From contig BROG01000522.1 of NCBI GenBank assembly GCA_030159075.1, forward strand, positions 372,001 through 436,000: a DNA stretch of 64,000 nt. Direction: 5' to 3'. The translations under genes and the position numbers were made by a program. The stretch comes from Atrina japonica. Taxonomy: Eukaryota > Mollusca > Bivalvia > Pterioida > Pinnidae. How positions within the stretch are numbered: position 1 is the stretch's first letter; the number at the start of each line of letters is the position of its first letter. Below, piece after piece: positions 22,746 through 38,000 of the stretch. The notes under the pieces were generated by a model, which saw nothing but the letters and a program-made list of their open reading frames with translations, was not told the DNA's origin and did no database searches.

Positions 22746-24080
22746 TAATAATGTATGTACCTATCAGACATTATGCTCGATATTCCCATGTTTGAGATAC
22801 AACCTTTTTATGGCAAGAGTAGGTGCCTTTTGTTTTTATACACCTGTTATAGTTGGATCTATTACAACACAGCAATGTCCTGAATTCAGATGTTGCTGTA
22901 AATGTTAACCCTGTTGGATGTATTGTGTAATGTTGGCATTGTTTTAGTTTATTTTCGTGTTTCTGAGTCATTATCTTGAATTAAAATCCAGTTACTTGGA
23001 TTAATCTTTGCAACTCTCCAAGTCTTTGGATTTTGAGATCAGAAATTGAGGAAAACTGCACTGTCAGATTTCTGTTAATTTGCAAAATTAAATTCTAGCA
23101 TCCAGACTAGCTATCAAGTAGAAATGCTATTTGTAGTTATTATGGATTGTTATGTAATACTGACAGTGTTCGCATCAGTGAGCCAGGATCCCACGCTTGT
23201 GTGCCTAGCAAATTAAACATTTGAGACAAGTGCAAAATCAGGAAAGTATTGTGGTATGTACATCATAAACATCTAAGCACCAGAACTTGGTTTAATCTTG
23301 GTAATTAGGTTTTTTGATTGTTAAATTCCCAATTCCAAGAATTTCCCCATTCAGCTTTCCACTTCAAGTTTAAGCTACTGTTTGTGTCATGTATAAACTT
23401 TTAATCTAAATTTTAGTGGACATTAAAGTTTTTTGTTTTTAGATCATACATTAATTTGATTTATTTCATTTCATTTCTTGTATATGTTAGATAGAAGCAG
23501 TGTGAATCCCATGGTTACCTTGTCAAAATAACAACCCATTTCAGTACTTTGATTTTATGAGTTGTCTGTGATTGCTGCCAAGCATAGCATAAATTTAGAA
23601 AATAACTTGATTCGGAAGAATATCAACATAACAAGCTTAAGTTTGAGTTGAAATTGGTTCAGAAGTCTCTTCATAAATACTCCCAACTTTCACAACTTAT
23701 ATAATTTGCAACTTGCAAGGCATGCTAACAGGGGATACCAGTTCCTTCTGGACACCTGCTCCCATTCCATTTGGGATTCACAATTGTTCTTCATGTTGTG
23801 ATCATTTGTATATCTAATTTGTTGTATTCTAATGGACTTCTAATTTTGATGATTCATTGGTACCTCTCCATATTACTTCAAGTCTGAGGTAGGACTTGGT
23901 ATAGGAAGTACTTCACCATTAGCTGACTTTATGGATCCTGCCAGGCTGAAATCAAAACTGACTGAAGGCGAGAGATGTACTTTACACTAACCATACAGCC
24001 ATTGAGGGTCCAAAAATGTTACTTGTATCTGGTGAGGTTTCTGTGTAAAATTTTGGCTGGACAATGGTTAAAGCATTGTC
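22746..24080. other. Intergenic, nothing recognised
   Basis: No exon-like phase-consistent frame and no clear repeat. Confidence 0.5.
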
Positions 24081-24404
24081 ATAAAACCATGGTCCATAAT
24101 CGCTCTGCTTTTTCCTATCTGTGGTCTCATGGGACCAAAATCTCTCGTAGCTAATGAATATTTATAAGGAGTAGGTGTTGTCCAACTGTATTTGCGATCT
24201 GCAACGAAAGTTATCGCATAGTCTTTTGATCCAATACAAGTCTGAAATTGTTTAAGAGCAGCAATCTGATGGTTGACAAATTCTAGCACCGTTTACTCTC
24301 ATTGGCTGAGGTTTCATGAATAATAAAGACGTGTAAGAGAGATTTTGGTCGCATGAGACCACAGGTAGGAAAGAGCAAAGCAATTCTGCACTGACTGGTT
24401 TTTA
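24081..24404. mobile_element. Inverted-repeat element with about 70-bp arms
   Basis: Left arm 24081-24151 and right arm 24332-24404 share CTGTGGTCTCATG, GACCAAAATCTCTC and an outer TAAAACCA-like end. The hairpin loop is about 180 bases. No ORF of note. Confidence 0.78.
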
Positions 24405-25489
24405 CGATGATGAGGTTAAAGTTTCTACACATGTAAAGAGAATTAATATATTGTCTTTTAAACTTACACAGAAGTTAGGGAATCAAAAATAATGTCTTGA
24501 ATGCTTGACAAATTATTTTTACAACAAAATGAGTGATCACTTGGTTTATTTATTGATCAACACATATATTAGTTTCTTCAACACAGATTAATGTGTTTCT
24601 TTAATTCACATTTTATCATTTCTTAGGAAAATCAAAATTCACATCTTTTAAAATACCTAAACATATAAATGTCCTCTGAAAAACACCATATACCAGGTAA
24701 AAATATAAACTTAGATTGTAAAAATATACTGTTCAAATAAAAAAAATGAACTTGGCACAAATCTGAATTTGCTGAACAAATATTTGTTTTAGAACATTAC
24801 TTTGACAAATATATACATATGATATACATGGTATACAAGGTAAAATGGCCAATATATTGTCATGGTAATTCCATATGAAATCTCATGAAAATTACAAACA
24901 ATTTTTCATTAAGCAAGCATACATGGTAGTGATTGGACAATGATCCATTTTAATAAAAAAGAAATCTGGGTTTTATTTTTCATTCCAATTATGACAATTA
25001 TAAAATTCTATAGTCTCAGAAGGTCGAAATTGTGTAAATTAATGTCAAATTATTTGATAATGATTAATAGTTTTAAAAACTCTGCAAGTCATAATCTATT
25101 GATGTAATGCTTCATATAACATGTAAAACAGATTATCAATATTGATTTGTAATCAATCCTCACTTGCATCATTACTGCTATATAATTTCAATAGGATCCC
25201 GCAAACATTGAGAAATTCGCCATATAAGTTACAACCAATTAGATGATTTGGCGACCATGATGACTGATAAAATAGGAAAACATGCTTAAATGGGACACAT
25301 GCACATGCCAATAATTCGGCACCAATAGTTTTGAGAAACTAGTCAATTTTGACCAATCACAGGCTTGGTGGTCATACTTTTGTTTCACGCACTTTATCAT
25401 TATCAATTACAATGTTCAATATCATAAACAAATGCATTGTACTTGAAAACTTGTGGATCTATATATGCTAAACGGTTTGCTCATGTTTT
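24405..25489. other. Intergenic, nothing recognised
   Basis: Very AT-rich, no supported gene. Confidence 0.5.
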
Positions 25490-25790
25490 CAAAATAATAG
25501 CCTAAATCCTGAGCTAGTATTCCACTGAAATGGGAAATAACTTCCACTAGAGGACAACTTGCAGTTTCAACTATATTGAATTTTTAGTAGATCTTTGCAT
25601 GCTAAACAACATTGCTTCCTACACTTTCACTCTTAATATAAGTTTTATAGTGATAAAACTCCACTTAACATGGGGAAATGGCTCTCATATAAGCAGTCAC
25701 CTAACAATTTTGGCCTTCTGGAATTTTTTGTAATTAGAACATCTTGCCTTTTACACTTTCTTGCTATCCTAGTTTTCAAAATGAAAGATT
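25490..25790. repeat. Two diverged units of the about 160-bp GGGAAATAACTCCCAT repeat
   Basis: Resembles 36845-37165 and 39430-39830: GGGAAATAACTTCCACTAG, TAGATCTTTGCATGCTAAAC and CACTTTCACTC. Intergenic. Confidence 0.55.
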
Positions 25791-26384
25791 AAAGCTGTCA
25801 TTTTAACTTTTAAATAGATTTTAATTTTGAAAAAAAAAATCAAAATAATGCCTTTGAAACACACATATATATTCCCTCCGCTGGCAGACATTGTTGTAAA
25901 AATGTTATCAATAGTTGGCTTGTAATTCTGTTATCAAAGGCAAGTCTATAGAACTGTTGTCATTTCAGACCTGTTCTCTCAAAACAAAACAATCAACGAA
26001 TGACATGTTATCAAAACACACATTGTACTAAAAGCATAAACAATAATTCAATATCAAGATTTCAATAAAGATATATATTAAATAGATTTTATAATTAGTT
26101 TTCTGTTCATTATTTTAATATCTGTAAAATATTTACTTTGTTACTAAAGTCAATATAATAAAAGTCTACTAATAATCTGCACCCTGTCATTGTGTTGTAT
26201 TTTTTTTTTTTTGGAAATTAAAAATTGTTTAAATGTTGAATCGACAGCTTTAAATATAATAGATCCACTTAAATTAAAAAACCACCATCATTGGAGGACA
26301 CCTTTTGACCATATTGACTCCATTTATAGATCCTTTGCCTGCAGAACTTTTTTGTTTTCTTACACTTTCTACAGTACCCATGTA

Positions 26385-26670
26385 ACACACACAGATAATA
26401 CACATATGTAACACACAATATATGTGTAACACTCTAACAATACACATATGTAACACAATACACATGTAATGCACAATACACATGTAACACAATACACATG
26501 TAACACACTTACAATACACATGTAACACAATACACATGTAACACACAATACACATCTGTAGCATGCACAATACACATCATACTGTAACAATACACATAGA
26601 TATTTATAATACATGTGAAACAATATGCAAATGTAATAACAAATATACAAGTAATAAAGGTAATGTTTCA
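26385..26670. repeat. Degenerate ACACAATACACATGTA repeat
   Basis: Many short units such as CAATACACATGTAACA. It yields long false open frames on the minus strand. A similar stretch of AACACAATATAACAGTA units lies at 26885-27005. Confidence 0.9.
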
Positions 26671-27395
26671 ATGGCCTTTATAAGCAGGTGCCCTTTAAAC
26701 AGAGGTGTGTAGCAGCATACATGTATATTGTCACCTCTGCACATATTGACACCGATAGCAATATGTGCCAATGGTACCCCTTTTAAAGTTGGGCCATTTA
26801 GGTGAGAAAATGTTCAATAACACTTTGTCACAAATTGTTACCCAGTTTGCAGTACCAGAAACAGAATATTTCTTGTCATATATGTAACACTATGGCATGT
26901 ATAACACAATATAACAGTATATATATAACACTGTTATATGTATAACACAGCAACACAATAACAATGTTATAACAGTACATATGTAACACTTTAACAATAC
27001 AAATGTAATAATCATTTTATACAAATGCATCAGGAGGCATGATTTAAAAGATGAAATATTTTGGGCATCAAAATGAAATGTTGTCAATACAATGTGTTAA
27101 TTTTTAAGAGTCTCTCTATATATACCATTCCAGATACACGATACATGTATATGTGTTAGTGTTGATAATGGGGCAATGACTCCATGCTTTAATGGCACTT
27201 AAAATGGGCAAGTAAATATGTATGATGGGACAAGTGAACATGTCTGTTATTTCTCAACAAAATTTCTTTGATAAACTTCATCCAGTTCATTTTAGAAATG
27301 ATTATAAAAAAATCTTACATGGTTTTCAAACATTTGTTTATAGCCTACAGACTCGTGTAATTATGTGTTATTATAAGACTATTGTATGCCTTGTA

Positions 27396-27537
27396 ATTTT
27401 TGCTCCTGGTAATTTTTTGCCCCATGTAATTTTTGACCCTTGTAATTTCCACCCTTGTAATTTCCACCTTTGTAATTTCCACCTTTGTAATTTCCACCTT
27501 TGTAATTTCCACCCTTGTAATTTCCACCCTTTTACAA
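27396..27537. repeat. 15-bp minisatellite
   Basis: About nine units of TTGTAATTTCCACCC. Because 15 is a multiple of 3, both strands stay open without being a gene. Confidence 0.92.
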
Positions 27538-28029
27538 CAGTAAACCTCTGATGGCATGTATGTCCATGCATGAATTATTTCGTCTGAAATTTTCGTCTCC
27601 ATTTTAAATTCGCCCTTTCATCTAAGGACAAAAATAGTGAAAATTAAATGGGAGTGAAAATTTTCGGGTATACAGTACGTGTCTTGTAGATTTCCCATTC
27701 ATGATTCCAAGTCCTGAATTTTCTTACTCTTCTAGTTGGTCCACCATTGAACTTCAAATCATCACACAAGTTTTACTGTGTAATTACATGTATGTACCAG
27801 TAGGAAGGGTATATGGCAATGTCTAAAGATATTGCTTTCGAACAAGTAGATTTCCAGGGACAAGTGAACAATTTTTATGATTGTTGACTTCTGATTACAT
27901 TTGTTAAACTGCTGATAATTTTGTAAACTGACAGTAACTTTTGCCCCAAGTCATGTGAATATATAAAACTTCGGATGTCTATACAGCAAATTTTGAATTT
28001 TGTTCTATGCCACACTCAACAATTTTTCA

Positions 28030-28252
28030 GTCATAAATATGGCGGCGGCAAGATTTTAGTGGTGGAGGAGAGAACCTGGTTACAATTTACCCAGGGGAAG
28101 AGACCACCGGCCTTCCAGAAGAAAATTGGCAAACTTTATTGCAAAATCAGATTAGGTTCAAGTGGGACTCAAACCTGTGCTGACTAAAGGTAAGAAACTT
28201 CATGAATTAAAGTGTGATGCTCTAACCACTCGGCCACAGGGGCTTCACTTTT
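28030..28252 (-). mobile_element. SINE family B, copy 2 (minus strand)
   Basis: On the minus strand it begins GAAGCCCCTGTGGCCGAGTG and TGGTTAGAGCATC, then GGTTTGAGTCCCACTTGAAC, and continues with the same body as the copy at 32318. Located just beyond the 3' end of MATCAP. Confidence 0.8.
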
Positions 28253-28799
28253 TTTGCAAAGATAGACATAGGTGTTAAAAATTGGGGCTTAGCCCCAGAC
28301 GTTCTGGTGTGTGTATGTGTTTTAAGTTGGTTTAGCCCCCCCACTTTCAATTTGCTTCCGATGCTGATGAACTGTGTACATCTACTTGCCTTTTTATTCA
28401 ATGTTTTTGATGTAAATAATCCTAGAAACGCCAAGAATGTCATTGCCCCATTTCAAAAAGCCAAGATTATGAAATGATCATAATTTTCTGTGCGCATTAT
28501 TTAGTCTTTTGATTGTGTTCAGCAAAACACATGATAAATACAGTTCTGTTAGACAGACCAAATTTAAACTAGAAACTAGATACAAACTAATTATATTTGA
28601 TATCTATCTCTGTGAATAAAACGACACAGAAATGTTGCTCTTTGAAAGACAGTATAATACACAAGTATGAATGCCATTTTCAAGTCATTCATAATCATGC
28701 ATCTTCATGCAAATTGAAAAAAAAAAGATTTAAATAAAAAAACATGTACATATTTGTCATCCATTTGATATGTTCAAAGTACTGTATAAAAGATCAATA

Positions 28800-29053
28800 T
28801 CATACAGATGCCATGATCTCCTCCGTTAAACCATTGGCTTCTGCTATACGATCTAGATGTTTACGATATTGTTTCAAATCTTCCATAAAGAATGGGATAC
28901 GTGTTTGAGATAAAAACGCATGTTCCTGTAACATGTCAATGTCCTTCCAGTCTACTTTGCCGAGACGAATCAACATCTGAAAATCGATTTGTCTTCGGTT
29001 CTTCAGTAGTTGTAATGCTCCATCCAAATAAACTTGATCTTTACAGAAAGCAC
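28800..29053 (-). CDS. MATCAP: MATCAP coding exon 4 (C-terminus)
   Basis: 254 nt, acceptor TTCTGCAG. It encodes AFCKDQVYLDGALQLLKNRR to EEIMASV, then TGA. FCKDQVYLDG is a family signature. Confidence 0.92.
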
Positions 29054-32000
29054 CTGCAGAATAAAATATATAGTATTATATACAGGTATAAATACTTTGT
29101 AATTATATTGCTGATAATGAAAGAATAGGACATTAAGAGTTAAGAACAACAAACACACACATATAACATTCCTGTCTATGGTTGATTACAAATATATATA
29201 TATATATACAGCCAAACTGGCTTTAGAGACCACCTGGTCACAAAGACCATTTTTTTTATACTTAAAGGGGCATTATACCTGTGTTTTTTTTTCAAAAATG
29301 GTTTTTCCTTTTTTTACTACTTAGCTAGATTGATATAAAATAACAAAAAGTGACATACACATGCATAAAACATTCTTAAAGTGTACCCCAAACACTATTT
29401 ACAACTATACAACTTTTCAAAAATTGTTAGTTTATGATGCATAAATGCACTTGTTGGAAATATTTAGCAAAAATTAACTGAATCCCGATTGCACTTTTAA
29501 AATTCTCGCGAACGGCTTTAGGTCTTCTACGTCATCAAAGGAAGAGGTCAGGCACTATAGGGTGTGAAAGCCATTAGCCTACAGTATTACGAGTATAGCG
29601 AGATAACATATTGGCAGATTATTTAAAACAGTCTTGGTTATTAGGTGCGTGGTAGCGAGGTACGGAAATACATCTAAATAGGTCTCGCTGTTCACAATTT
29701 TCCAAAAGATAAAAAGATAACTTAAAGACAGTTGAGGACTTGATTCGTAAAATTATTACATGCTGATTTTCAAATCTGTCTGGTTTCAGATGTAGCTTAT
29801 GGAGGGACATGTTTAAAACCTAACGGTGGATTATTGCATTTCCTTACACATTATTTTAAAAAAAAGAGCTGCGCTTTCAGAGCACATTTGAAATGAAATA
29901 TGAGACTTTTAATACCATGTTACATGATCAGTTTTCAATATAAAATCAGTCAGCATCTCCAATCTGCATCATAAAATTTCTTTCAAAAGTTTGATTAACA
30001 GAAAATTATAAATCCATTTGGTTTGTTTCTACAAATCACAAGGAAGAATCTTTTATTTAAACTATGGTGACCTACCCATTTTTTAATTATCAAACTTCAA
30101 TTTTTTTATTTGGGGGAGGGGGTTATTCTTTCATTTAGATTTATTTATATGGCATACTAGAGATATAAATATACTGAAATTTACAAAATTTACTATGTCA
30201 AGAGGTCATAAAATCATCCGACCAGAACCAAATTTGAATTTTATCTGTAAATCATCTAGATACAACCAAATATATATTTTTTCCCTGAATTTCTTTATTT
30301 TTGGTTCAAAATGTATTTTATTTAGTTTACCATTACATTTCTATCCTGTCGTATAAAAATATATTTTATACAACTCACAAATATAAAAAGATTAAGAATT
30401 ACCACACAGTAAAAATGTATCTGCTGTTGTTAGAAAGTTTGCATCAAAATGAATGTTTTATTGTAAATTACATGAATTATGACAGTTTCTATCAAATTAT
30501 ATAAAAGTATTTTATATGAACATTTTTAACAAAAGTTAAAATAAATCACTGAACATTCAACTGAATAGCAGAATTTCATTCTTAATTTTTGTAATTCCAC
30601 TTAAAAAGTGTTATATATGTTGCTGATGTAATGTAAAATAGATAAATAGATATTTAAATATTCTGTAGTAAAAGTTTCTGCTGAACAAATTGGCAATTAA
30701 TAACCATGTAGGTTTTGACACATCTATAATTTATCGCAGATTTTACTGACCATTGTAATGGCAATGGATGGTTTGAATTTTAGGCAACTTATTTTCTTGT
30801 TTATTTATTTTTTTTAAATATTTTTAGACATCAATATCATGAATTAATCTTCAATAATCTTTGCAAAAATAGTGATACCTTTGTCAAATGCATGCAAAAG
30901 AATTGTCACGTATTTATATTAACATAGTTTTAGGCCTGTTCGGAAGTCCTATTGATAATAAGTTTATTTACAAATGTCCGCTATTCTAAATCTAACGTTT
31001 TATTTCACGTGTCATCTCACTGTAAGTGATTCCCTGACATCAATGGCTATTAAAATATGTAAGTGGGGAAATGACAACATCTAGAGTTTATGTTTTCCCA
31101 ACCTAGTAGTTGGGAAACACCAGATGCCAGTATTTCTATACACAGCGATGATTATAAAGACATATTTAGCACATACTTCTCTGCTGAATAATTATATTTA
31201 TTGTAAACAAAACACTTAACATCTCGTAATTATCATGTGAATCTCTTTCATCGTCACTTCAGGATTGAGTATAAAAAAAATCTTCCAAACTGGATTTTGA
31301 ACTAGAAAACTTGCCCACTTTCTCTATACCTGCCAATGGCTGTTGTACTGGGTGTTCCTTGGATGATGTCATGGCCATTAGAAGTTTTCAGATTTTTCTC
31401 TTGATTGGATTTCCCGCAGGTAAAAAAAAAATCCAACTTTGTTGGCTAATATATCCGGAACTAGACATCAGATCGACTCCAAATTTTCGACAAATGCATT
31501 TTTGCATCATAAACTAACAATTTTTTTGTATATAGCATTTGGGTGCACTTTAATTTCCAATATATTTTGTGGAAATTGGTTAGAAACCTAGTTTTGGCAC
31601 TTTTTGACTTCCAGTTGATTAACTCAACCTAATTACTATTTGTATATAAATACCACACTGGGGCTGACCCTATTTTCAAAAAATATAAAGGAATATAAGA
31701 TTGTTTATGATAAACACAGTAGATGCCCTCTTGATTCACAACATGAATCTGAACATCAACCATCCAGTCACAAAAGCACAATGTTGGACTGGACATACTG
31801 CCTATATCCATGGCTGCTATACAGTGTACTATCAAATACTGTATACATTGTATCTGCAAATTTTTCCCGTTTGATTTTCACCATTAAATAAGAGGAGCAA
31901 TCTTAAATTATAGTGACATTTTCACGCTCAATAATTGTAGCATAGACTAGTAATAAGTAGGGGCAAAAACATGTATAGAGTAACCAATAAATCAGCCACT

Positions 32001-35000
32001 CTTTGTTCTCTAAATATCTGTATTCACATGGTTTTAATTGGCATAGCCTTTTCCCCCCATCATGATTCACCCAAGAACAAATTGTTTCGTAACACATTTA
32101 CAAAGACATTCCAAATATTATTGAAGGGATTCTTTCATACAGTGAAGAAGTTACATACGGTAGGACAATGATTATTGTTTGTCAGATTTGAAGATCTGAG
32201 AAATGGTCACGTTGGTTGGATCCATTCTAATCTGTCAGTAAAATTAGAGTTCTGCCTTCTCTAGTTTATTTTCACCTGATTCTGTTGATCCTTATATAAT
32301 AAATAAACTATTAGAGGGGGCCTCAATTGCCGAGCGGTTAGAGTATCGCTTTTAACCATGATGTCTCTCACTTCTGGTTAGCGCAGATTCGAGCCCCACT
32401 GGAACCTAAGCTGATTTTGTGAGAAAGTTTGACAATTTACTTGGGATGGAATGCTGGTGATCTCTTCCCGCCATCCCGGGTAGGCTACATATACATTGTA
32501 ACCAGATTCTCTGCTCCACCATTAAAAACTGGCTGCCACCATATAAGTTGATTAATATAACTAAAAATTGAAAATCAAACCTAAACTATCTTGTTTTTAA
32601 TAGCAAAGTGCACCAGTAAAAATTTGGTGTATTTGTCATACACCAAAAATAAAATTCAGTTCAATGGTTATGATAATATTTCAGTTATAAGAATTAAATC
32701 AAAACTTTTTAAAATACAAAAATTTAATTGTCAATAAATAATGGTTTAAATATCAACAACATGAGTAGAAGGTATGAATATAATGTCTGAATATTAATGA
32801 TTTGTATCTGAAGTAAGGGAACTATGGATAGTTAGTGATGGTTAGATAAAAATGAAAAGATAAAAACTGTTTTGTAATTGTCCTGATTGTTTACTAAATA
32901 TTGTGTCACTACAGTTACATTGTACGCATTGTAATAACATCATGTTTACTGTTAGAATGTTTTGGTGGTCGGTGTGACCGACTCATAAAATTGAGTTTAT
33001 GGTATTTACACATAACTTTTAAGTTGATGAAATTGCTTGAAATTGAAAAGATTTTATGATCTGACTTAATTGCTATAACATACCTGGAATAGTTGTGTCT
33101 GTCTGTCCTCGCTTTGCCCTGATACAGTAATCCCATCGGACATTAGGATCCTTAACATACTTTCCAAGATCAGAAAATAGATCTTTTAGTGACATATGTG
33201 CTGCTTGATACACAGTGTAGTACAATAAAGCACATCTCCAAAGGCATGGATCCTTCCGCAGTAAAACACTATGAAGGCTAGCTAGTCCCTCTTCTGTTGG
33301 ATTCATGGGCCCGAGTCCCATATCCTTTCTTACTTTCCAGTTGTACCAGGGTTGATCCTTATTGTTAACGCTCCTTAGAAAGTGAGTACCTGGAAAAATT
33401 CAAACCAAAGGGTAATCAAGAGCAATCAACAACCAAATATATGAGGTCAAAATTTTCATATCAAAATTTGTTTAATTTGTTCATTGTTTTACATCTGGAC
33501 AATCAGTATTTTTCGCTTATTTTCTTTTTCTTTTTTTCTTGGAGATATAGCTGACATTAGGTAAAGTACTACATGTACAAATGCTTAAATGCAGTGCTTG
33601 TCCTTTTATGTGCAAAGTCTTTCGTGAGACGAGACCTCAATTGTAAGTCTCATCTCAAAGACCTGTGACTTTCACTTCATATGGTAACTTAGTGCTAGGT
33701 GAAGGAGCAGTCACTCCACTTTTAAAATCTATGGTATGATCCAGTACCAGGAATCTAATATGGGAACGGAAATTGAAATATGTTCTGAGCCTTTAGCAGA
33801 TACATCAAATGACATAGGGTACAGTTTTTAACAAATGACACAAAATTAACTTAAAGACTTTTTGTAAACAAAGATACATATATAGTCAACTCTTGTTATA
33901 ACTGCCAGACTGAGATCCAGTAAAACTGCTGTTATATCAAATATGGTGTAATATCAAATTTCCAAGCTTGGTGTCAAAATAAGATTGCGTGAGCATATTT
34001 CGTTGTTAAACCCCTAGTTTATGTAAAACATGAATTCAGTATGATTGCATGAATGATATAAAATAAATACAACAAATAAAATTGTTTTTATTGTTATTTT
34101 CATTCTATCAATTTAATAAATTATGGTAACAATTTTTCATTTCTGATGCTTTGCTGTTATAACAAGTCAGTTCTATAGGTAAAATGCATGTTTGTTGTTG
34201 AAAAGTTAATGCCCCTGCCGGAAGGCAAATATGCCGTTATATCAAACAAATTAAAATGGATGTAAATTCGTTCCCATAAAATGTCTGCCGTTAACCAAAA
34301 ATGCTGTTACATTAAATGCCGTTATAACAAGAGTTGACTGTATTAGAAAGTTGTTAGGAGGTATCTAATGACTGTTGTGACAAACTTTCAAGTTCACAGG
34401 ACTTCAACTTGTTTAAGAAAATAAATAATATTAGTTTTTCAAGAATTTTACACATTTTTAACTTTTTTCCAAGACCTAAGGGGCCAATTTCAAACAAACT
34501 TGGCAGAAACTATTTCCATGTAAAGTCTCAAAATGTTTGCCAATAAAAAAGGGATAAGGACACAAAGGGCTTCAAAAAGGCCAAAACTTGGTACATTGTA
34601 CATGTAAATCTTCTTCTTTAATGTTAACAAATAATAATCAAGATTTCTTTCAAATCCGCTATGCATGATTGTTAAGTTGATATCTTCAAAGTTTGCAAAT
34701 GAAATAAAAATCTGTCCATATACAAGCTTTTAAACTAGCACATCAAATAGCATATATCGTACAGTGTTATATAAATGGTTTATTAACTCAAAACAAACTT
34801 TTTGTATACAGAGATATATATTAGAAAGTTGTTATGAATAATCTTATGATTGTGAGAACAAATTTTCAAGGTCACCAGGTCAAAGTTACAAGCACCTATG
34901 TACTAGTAAACAGAAAATATCAGATTTTCTTCGACATGTTTAACTTCTGACCATTTTTGCTTCTAAAAACTCAATGGTTCAGTTTTTACCAAATTTTGCA

Positions 35001-38000
35001 GAACTATTTCCATAAATCATATAATATGTTTGCTAATAAGAAGAGGCTAGTACCTATTATGATTTCAAAAGGGGACAAAATTTGATTTCACATCACTCCA
35101 TTAACTGCATTTTTTATTTGGATTTTGATTAGTATTTTACGCCACACTCAACAATTTTTAAGTTATATTGTGGTGTCAAGTTTTTAATGGTGGACAATGT
35201 ACCTGGGAAGAGACCACTGGCCTTCCACAAATAAACTGGCAAACTTTCTCACTAAAATCAGTTAAGATTCCAGTAGGACTCGACTCTGCCCTGAAAGGAA
35301 GTTAGAGACTTCATGGTTTAAAGCGCAATGTTCTAACCAATCGTTCATGAAGACCCCCCAATCATATATTATGCAGTGATAGGTGCCATCTTTACCAGAT
35401 TATTTGTCTAAACTTTATTCACTGTCATTAATGTAAATTTTACAAAACCTGAAGTGACCTTGCCATATTTTCTGTTGAAGTCAATAAGTGATCTGAGTAT
35501 AAACTACAAAACTGAATGGAGTTGAACAACTAAAACAAAAGTTGTCAGAAGAAAACAAAGCTCATGAAATGGGTTTAAATTATCAAAGCAGTTTAACTAC
35601 CGTATTTGACACACAGCTATCAGGTTTTAAAGTCAAAAGACAAGGTCAAAAGTAAAGGTATCAAATGAAAGTCCTAGTCATAAGAATCCTAAATGTGAAA
35701 TATATATTATTAGAAGTTTTGTCCATGGACGCCAATGACAACAACAGCCCTGGGGGTATAGCATTAACTCTCTGGACTTTTGTCTCTCTGGACTTTAAAT
35801 CTAAAAAGATTTATAAAACTCAACAAACAAATATATCGTAGCAATCTAGGATTTTATGTAAGATCAACTAAATGGATGAACCTGTTTGATACTGTGTTGT
35901 GCCTCGTGTACACTTGAAATAGCACATTATAAACACCAAACAATGACAATACCCTGAGACAAAATGTATAAATATTATAATGTAACAAACTGCTGATCAA
36001 AGAACTATGCCAAATCTGTGGTTTGGTGCATTTTTCATTGCTTTCATAGTGTATTTTCATGTATAAACATTCACACACATACAGTAGTAATAGGACATAA
36101 CACTGTCACTTGATCCCATTTTGACAAAATTATGTAGTCAAACTTGCATAAAAATTCCACCTCTGTATAAGGGACATCTGCTTAAAAAGGCCATTAAAAT
36201 ATAACCTTTGTTAACATTTCAATAATGAAAAATATATCTTTATAAAGGCCGCCTGTATATCTATAACAACTTTTTTTGCCTGTACCCTTGAGTGGCCTTT
36301 ATAGACAATTTTGACGATAAAATTTTAACACTACTAGGTGAAGTTTCCATACCACAAATTTGAAACCACAAATTTATCAAATGGTCATGTTCATCATATA
36401 TAACAAGGGTTAAAAAGGCCTTATTGGTCATTTGAAAGAACCCTGCTCTTTGTACAAAAAACCCCAAAATATGGAGGTTAGGAAATAAGTTTTGTTACCC
36501 TTATCTCATGGCACATATCTAATTTGAAGAGAACTGTCCATGAGTTTCAAAATTCGAAATAGTAAAAGGTTTATGAATGACAAGCATCTGCATGAAAATG
36601 AATGGTAAATAATATATCATATCACATCCCAAAACATTAAACATCTCATCCTCCCCACCAGAAAAATCCTATCATTCCTCTAAACATCTCTCCCTACCCA
36701 CCAGTAAAAAAAAACAAGATATGTTATCCCATCACATCCCCTAAACATCTCCCCCTCCCCACCAGAAAAAATACCAAGGTCTGTTATCCCATCACATCCC
36801 CTGAACACTAAACTTCTCACCCTCCCATCCATTTTCAATACAGCAGAAATACAATTAAAGGGAGATAAGCCCATAAACAAGACCTGACAATTGTTAACTT
36901 TTTTGTAGATCTTTGTGAGCTGTTCATTTTTGTTTCTTTCACTTTACTCTAGCTATTATATTTTTCAAGATAATGTCAATAAACATCAAAAAACATGAAA
37001 AATCAATTTAAAAGGGGAAATAACTCCCATAAGGGGTGACCTGACAATTTCGGCCCTATTGACTTTTTCCTAGATCTTTGTGTGCTGAACAATTTTGCTT
37101 CTTTCACTTTTACTCTAGCTATTATACTTTTCAAGATAATGTCAATGAACATCCAAAAACATGAAAATCTAGTATCATACATGAAAATCAACGGGGTTTT
37201 ATGAAGGGTAGATATATTGGTGAAAATACCCATCTTGTCTATGATGTATTGCATTATACTAAAGTAACAAATAAACCAGGAATTTTGCTTCTTATTGATT
37301 TTGAAAAAGCATTTGATTCTGTGTCATGGTCTTTTATGTACAAGTCACTTTGGTTCTTCAATTTTGGTCCAGATATTATAAGATGGATCAAGACTTTATA
37401 TTATGATGCTAAACTTTGTGTAATTCAAAATGGGTATTTTTCGAAATTTTTTAACATTGGGCGTGGTGGTTGCCGACAAGGCGATCCCGTCTCTCCATAT
37501 ATTTTCAATATCTGTGTTGAGATTATGGGTATTATGATCCGCCAAAATGAAAACATCAAAGGTATTCATATCGCTGAAGAAGTATGTTTATTACAATATG
37601 CAGACGATACTGCACTATTTCTAGAAGGGAGTGAAAAATGTTTGAAATCTGCACTTGATTTATTGTTCCAATATTCTAAATATTCTGGCTTAAAACCAAA
37701 TATTACAAAAACCAAAGCTGTTTGGATTGGCTCAAAAGCACATAGTAAAGAAGTTTTTTGTAAAACATATAATCTTGAATGGTCTGATAGACCATTCAAT
37801 GTACTGGGAATAATTTTCACACCTGATCTTCAAAATATCAAGGAACTCAATTTTGGCAACAAATTTGTAAAAATCGAAAAAGAAATACATTCTTGGAATA
37901 AACGAAAATTATCACCACTTGGTAAAATAACTGTCATCAAATCTTTACTTATTTCAAAATTTACTCATCTATTCACTACACTACCTAAACCATCTGAAAC

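Noticed and set aside
26274..26671. Overlapping minus-strand frames rich in CYMCIV repeats
   Set aside because: Translation of an ACACAATACACATGTA repeat in several frames; no start context or domain.
27222..27602. Frames with NFHPCNFHLC or VEITKVEIT repeats
   Set aside because: Translation of a 15-bp minisatellite.
36120..36330. Repeat with AGGCC...GGCCTTTATAG ends
   Set aside because: Weakly similar to 26660-26710, but no consistent ends or second clear copy, so not called as an element.
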